Assembly: GCA_022702085.1 (NCBI GenBank)
Contig: JAKONF010000113.1
Span: 1-6,363, forward strand
Source: Rickettsiaceae bacterium
GTDB lineage: Bacteria; Pseudomonadota; Alphaproteobacteria; Rickettsiales; Rickettsiaceae
Length of the DNA: 6,363 nucleotides
Reading direction: 5' to 3'
Under the pieces are notes generated by a model. The model saw only the letters and a program-made list of their open reading frames with translations, was not told where the DNA came from and made no database searches. Shown one piece after another: positions 4,173-6,363 of this stretch (positions are counted from its first letter, which is position 1; each line of letters opens with the position of its first letter). A program made the position numbers and the translations under genes.

Positions 4173-6363
4173 ATGATGAATTTTGATATATTAATTTTTA
4201 TCGTATTTTTACTTGTGAATTTAGGCATAGGTTTATTTTTCGGTAGAGGTGTCAAAACTATAAAAGATTATGCTTTAGGTGGTAGAAAATTTAGTACTGG
4301 TACTTTAGTTTCTACAATTATTGCCACCTGGATTGGTGGTGATTATTTATTCATTACTCTAGCTCAGGTATATACGACAGGTTTACATTATGCTATTGCA
4401 TGTTGTGGTATGGTTATCTGTTTTCTGTTAACGGCGTACATTTTTATACCTAGAATGAGTGAATTTCTAGGTGATATTTCTGTTGCTGAAACTATGGGTA
4501 ATCTTTATGGAACAAAAGTTAGAATCATTTCTGCTTTAGCTGGGGCCGTTGCAGCTTCAGGATTTATAGCCGTGCAATTCAAAGTATTTGGTGATATTTT
4601 CAAACTCTACGCGGGTTTGTCTAATAACTATGCAATTATAGGAGCCGCTATGGTTGTAGTGCTATATTCTGCATTTGGAGGAATAAAGTCGATAGCTATA
4701 ACTGATGTTGTCCAATTTTTTACATTTGGAGTATTAATTCCAGTTTTAGGTATTATAATATGGAATGATTGTAATAATTTTACTAGTTGCAGCTTATTGA
4801 CTGTTTCTGATGATTCAATATTTAACCTCAAAAATTTTCTTGGTTATTCTAACCCCAAATTTTGGGAATTAATATTTTTACTTTTCTTATTTGCGATACC
4901 AGATTTAAACCCAGCTATTTTTCAGAGAATAATTATTGGTAGAACTACAGCTGAAGTAAAAAAGGCTTTTACTATTTCAGCATTTCTGCTTTTAATAATA
5001 TTATGTGGTATGTCTTGGGTTGGATTTTTGTTATTCAATATTAATCCAAATCTACAGCCTGATAATTTAGTACATTATATAATTGGCAATTATGCTCATA
5101 CTGGACTTAAGAGCTTTATATTAATTGGCATTGTAGCAATGTGTATGTCTACAGCCGATTCAAATATTAACTCTTCTTCAGTTTTATTAACACATGATTT
5201 TTGCTATCCATTAGGGATTAGACTAAAGAATGAACTTACTCTATCCAAAATAATATCAATGTTAATTGGAATTTTTGCTATTTTCCTAGCATTGTTAGAA
5301 TATGATCTACTATATATTGTATTCATGACCCAAAGTTTTTATTTACCAATTGTAACTCTACCACTTATTATGGCTATAATGGGATTTCGCAGCACAAGTA
5401 AATCAGTGCTTATCGGTATGTTTGCTGGTGTATTCACAGTCATAATATGGAGATTATATTACATGGATACAGGAATTGATAGCATCATACCTGGTATGAT
5501 CGCCAATTTAATAGCTTTAATGAGTAGCCATTATTTATTAAAACAACCTGGTGGATGGATTATTAAGAGAGATAAAAACTTAGAAAACGAAATTAAGAAT
5601 AATATTACCCCTAGTTTTTATAGAATCAAAAATTTATTTTATAATTTTAGTATAATAAGATTCTTGAGAAACAATTCACCGAAGAATGAGTTAACATATA
5701 CTGGATTTGGTGTATTCTGTATTATTTCAACGATTTGTACTATGTATTCTATGTCTCATTTTGAGAAGGAAAGCAATCTTCTACTATTTTACGAAAGTAT
5801 GCTCATTTTATCTATAGGCTTTTCAACTTTTCCTATTTGGCCACAATTACTAAAAAAAGATATCATTATCCAAACTTTATGGCTTTTAGGAATATTTTAT
5901 TTACTAGTATTTTCTAATATATTCTTTCTTATACTTAGTAATTTTAATCACCTTCAATTCCTCGTATTTGCAATAAATATAATAGTAATTGCGATAATAA
6001 CTCGCTGGAACGTTGCATTATGCATGTCTATAATTGGTATATTCTTAAGTGCTAACTTTTATAAGTGGTACCATGGAGTTAATGAAATAATATTAAATGT
6101 AGATTCTACATGGTTTATTTTATATAGTTTACTTTTAAGTGGAGCTACAATCATAATTCTTTTAAAACCTAAACAAGAACAAGAAGAATTAACTGAAGAA
6201 AGAGCAGATCATTTAATTGATCAAATTAGCTATCATCAGCAAGAACTTGCAAAGGCTTTGAGGCTAAAAAATGAATTTATTCGTAATGTTTCACATGAGT
6301 ACCATGCTCCAATGACAGGAGTTATCAGCACGGCTGAAACCCTTTGGGAAGGTTATGACAAGC
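4173..6363 (+). CDS. Sodium/solute symporter-histidine kinase fusion protein (3' end beyond window)
   Basis: The frame is open from ATG 4173 to the right edge (730 codons), so most of the kinase is missing. Residues 1-455 form a sodium:solute symporter (SSS/PutP-like) domain with about 13 hydrophobic helices. Family motifs are DYALGGRKF (32-40), YSAFGGIKSIAITDVVQ (165-181), QRIIIGRTTAEVKKA (251-265) and MSTADSNINSSS (325-336), where S326 and T327 match the helix-8 pair at the Na2 sodium site in PutP. A basic linker (456-508) leads to a second membrane block of about six hydrophobic segments (near 509-527, 536-555, 566-590, 594-610, 613-630, 646-665). A charged coiled coil (666-697) joins it to a HisKA-type dimerisation domain, FIRNVSHEYHAPMTGV (702-717), with H708 the expected phospho-acceptor. 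The general plan resembles CbrA-type sensors, though no PAS or STAC segment is evident in what is visible. The likely role is an inner-membrane sensor coupling solute binding or transport to a phosphorelay. Ligand, ATPase domain and response regulator cannot be seen. Confidence 0.9.
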   Translation, partial: MMNFDILIFIVFLLVNLGIGLFFGRGVKTIKDYALGGRKFSTGTLVSTIIATWIGGDYLFITLAQVYTTGLHYAIACCGMVICFLLTAYIFIPRMSEFLGDISVAETMGNLYGTKVRIISALAGAVAASGFIAVQFKVFGDIFKLYAGLSNNYAIIGAAMVVVLYSAFGGIKSIAITDVVQFFTFGVLIPVLGIIIWNDCNNFTSCSLLTVSDDSIFNLKNFLGYSNPKFWELIFLLFLFAIPDLNPAIFQRIIIGRTTAEVKKAFTISAFLLLIILCGMSWVGFLLFNINPNLQPDNLVHYIIGNYAHTGLKSFILIGIVAMCMSTADSNINSSSVLLTHDFCYPLGIRLKNELTLSKIISMLIGIFAIFLALLEYDLLYIVFMTQSFYLPIVTLPLIMAIMGFRSTSKSVLIGMFAGVFTVIIWRLYYMDTGIDSIIPGMIANLIALMSSHYLLKQPGGWIIKRDKNLENEIKNNITPSFYRIKNLFYNFSIIRFLRNNSPKNELTYTGFGVFCIISTICTMYSMSHFEKESNLLLFYESMLILSIGFSTFPIWPQLLKKDIIIQTLWLLGIFYLLVFSNIFFLILSNFNHLQFLVFAINIIVIAIITRWNVALCMSIIGIFLSANFYKWYHGVNEIILNVDSTWFILYSLLLSGATIIILLKPKQEQEELTEERADHLIDQISYHQQELAKALRLKNEFIRNVSHEYHAPMTGVISTAETLWEGYDK

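Noticed and set aside
4628..4831. Minus-strand 67-codon open frame
   Set aside because: Antisense to the SSS domain of the symporter-kinase, in a region with clear family motifs on the plus strand.

Overview
The window is AT-rich DNA, roughly 30% GC by eye, from a bacterium that most resembles an obligate intracellular alphaproteobacterium of the order Rickettsiales (Rickettsia/Orientia-like). Three things suggest this: base composition; the dapF-mtaB adjacency, which I recall as common in Alphaproteobacteria; and a sodium/solute symporter fused to a histidine kinase, which I recall from Rickettsiaceae. The assignment is an inference, because no rRNA or other marker gene is present.

Layout. 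(1) Positions 1-641, minus strand: the 5' 213 codons of a soluble, charged protein I do not recognise; it runs off the left edge. (2) 642-991: about 350 bases with no intact gene, holding a small in-frame coding remnant (708-908) and a 10-bp tandem repeat touching the start codon of the first gene. (3) 992-3988, minus strand: a tightly overlapping operon transcribed dapF -> mtaB -> gpsA. (4) 3989-4172: a short divergent promoter region. (5) 4173 to the right edge, plus strand: the first 730 codons of a very large membrane protein, in order a 13-helix sodium/solute symporter domain, a second block of about six hydrophobic helices, a coiled coil and the start of a histidine kinase dimerisation domain with its phospho-acceptor histidine. 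It runs off the right edge.

How the genes fit together. DapF makes meso-diaminopimelate for peptidoglycan and lysine. MtaB thiomethylates t6A37 in ANN-decoding tRNAs. GpsA reduces dihydroxyacetone phosphate to sn-glycerol 3-phosphate for phospholipids. They share no pathway, but translation is coupled by overlaps of 11 and 4 bases, so they are probably co-expressed as a growth or envelope housekeeping unit. The divergent symporter-kinase is a sensory protein that may couple transport of a small solute to a phosphorelay; its ligand and partner regulator cannot be seen here.

The symporter-kinase architecture is the most distinctive item. I found no RNA genes, CRISPR array, insertion sequence or clear rho-independent terminator.
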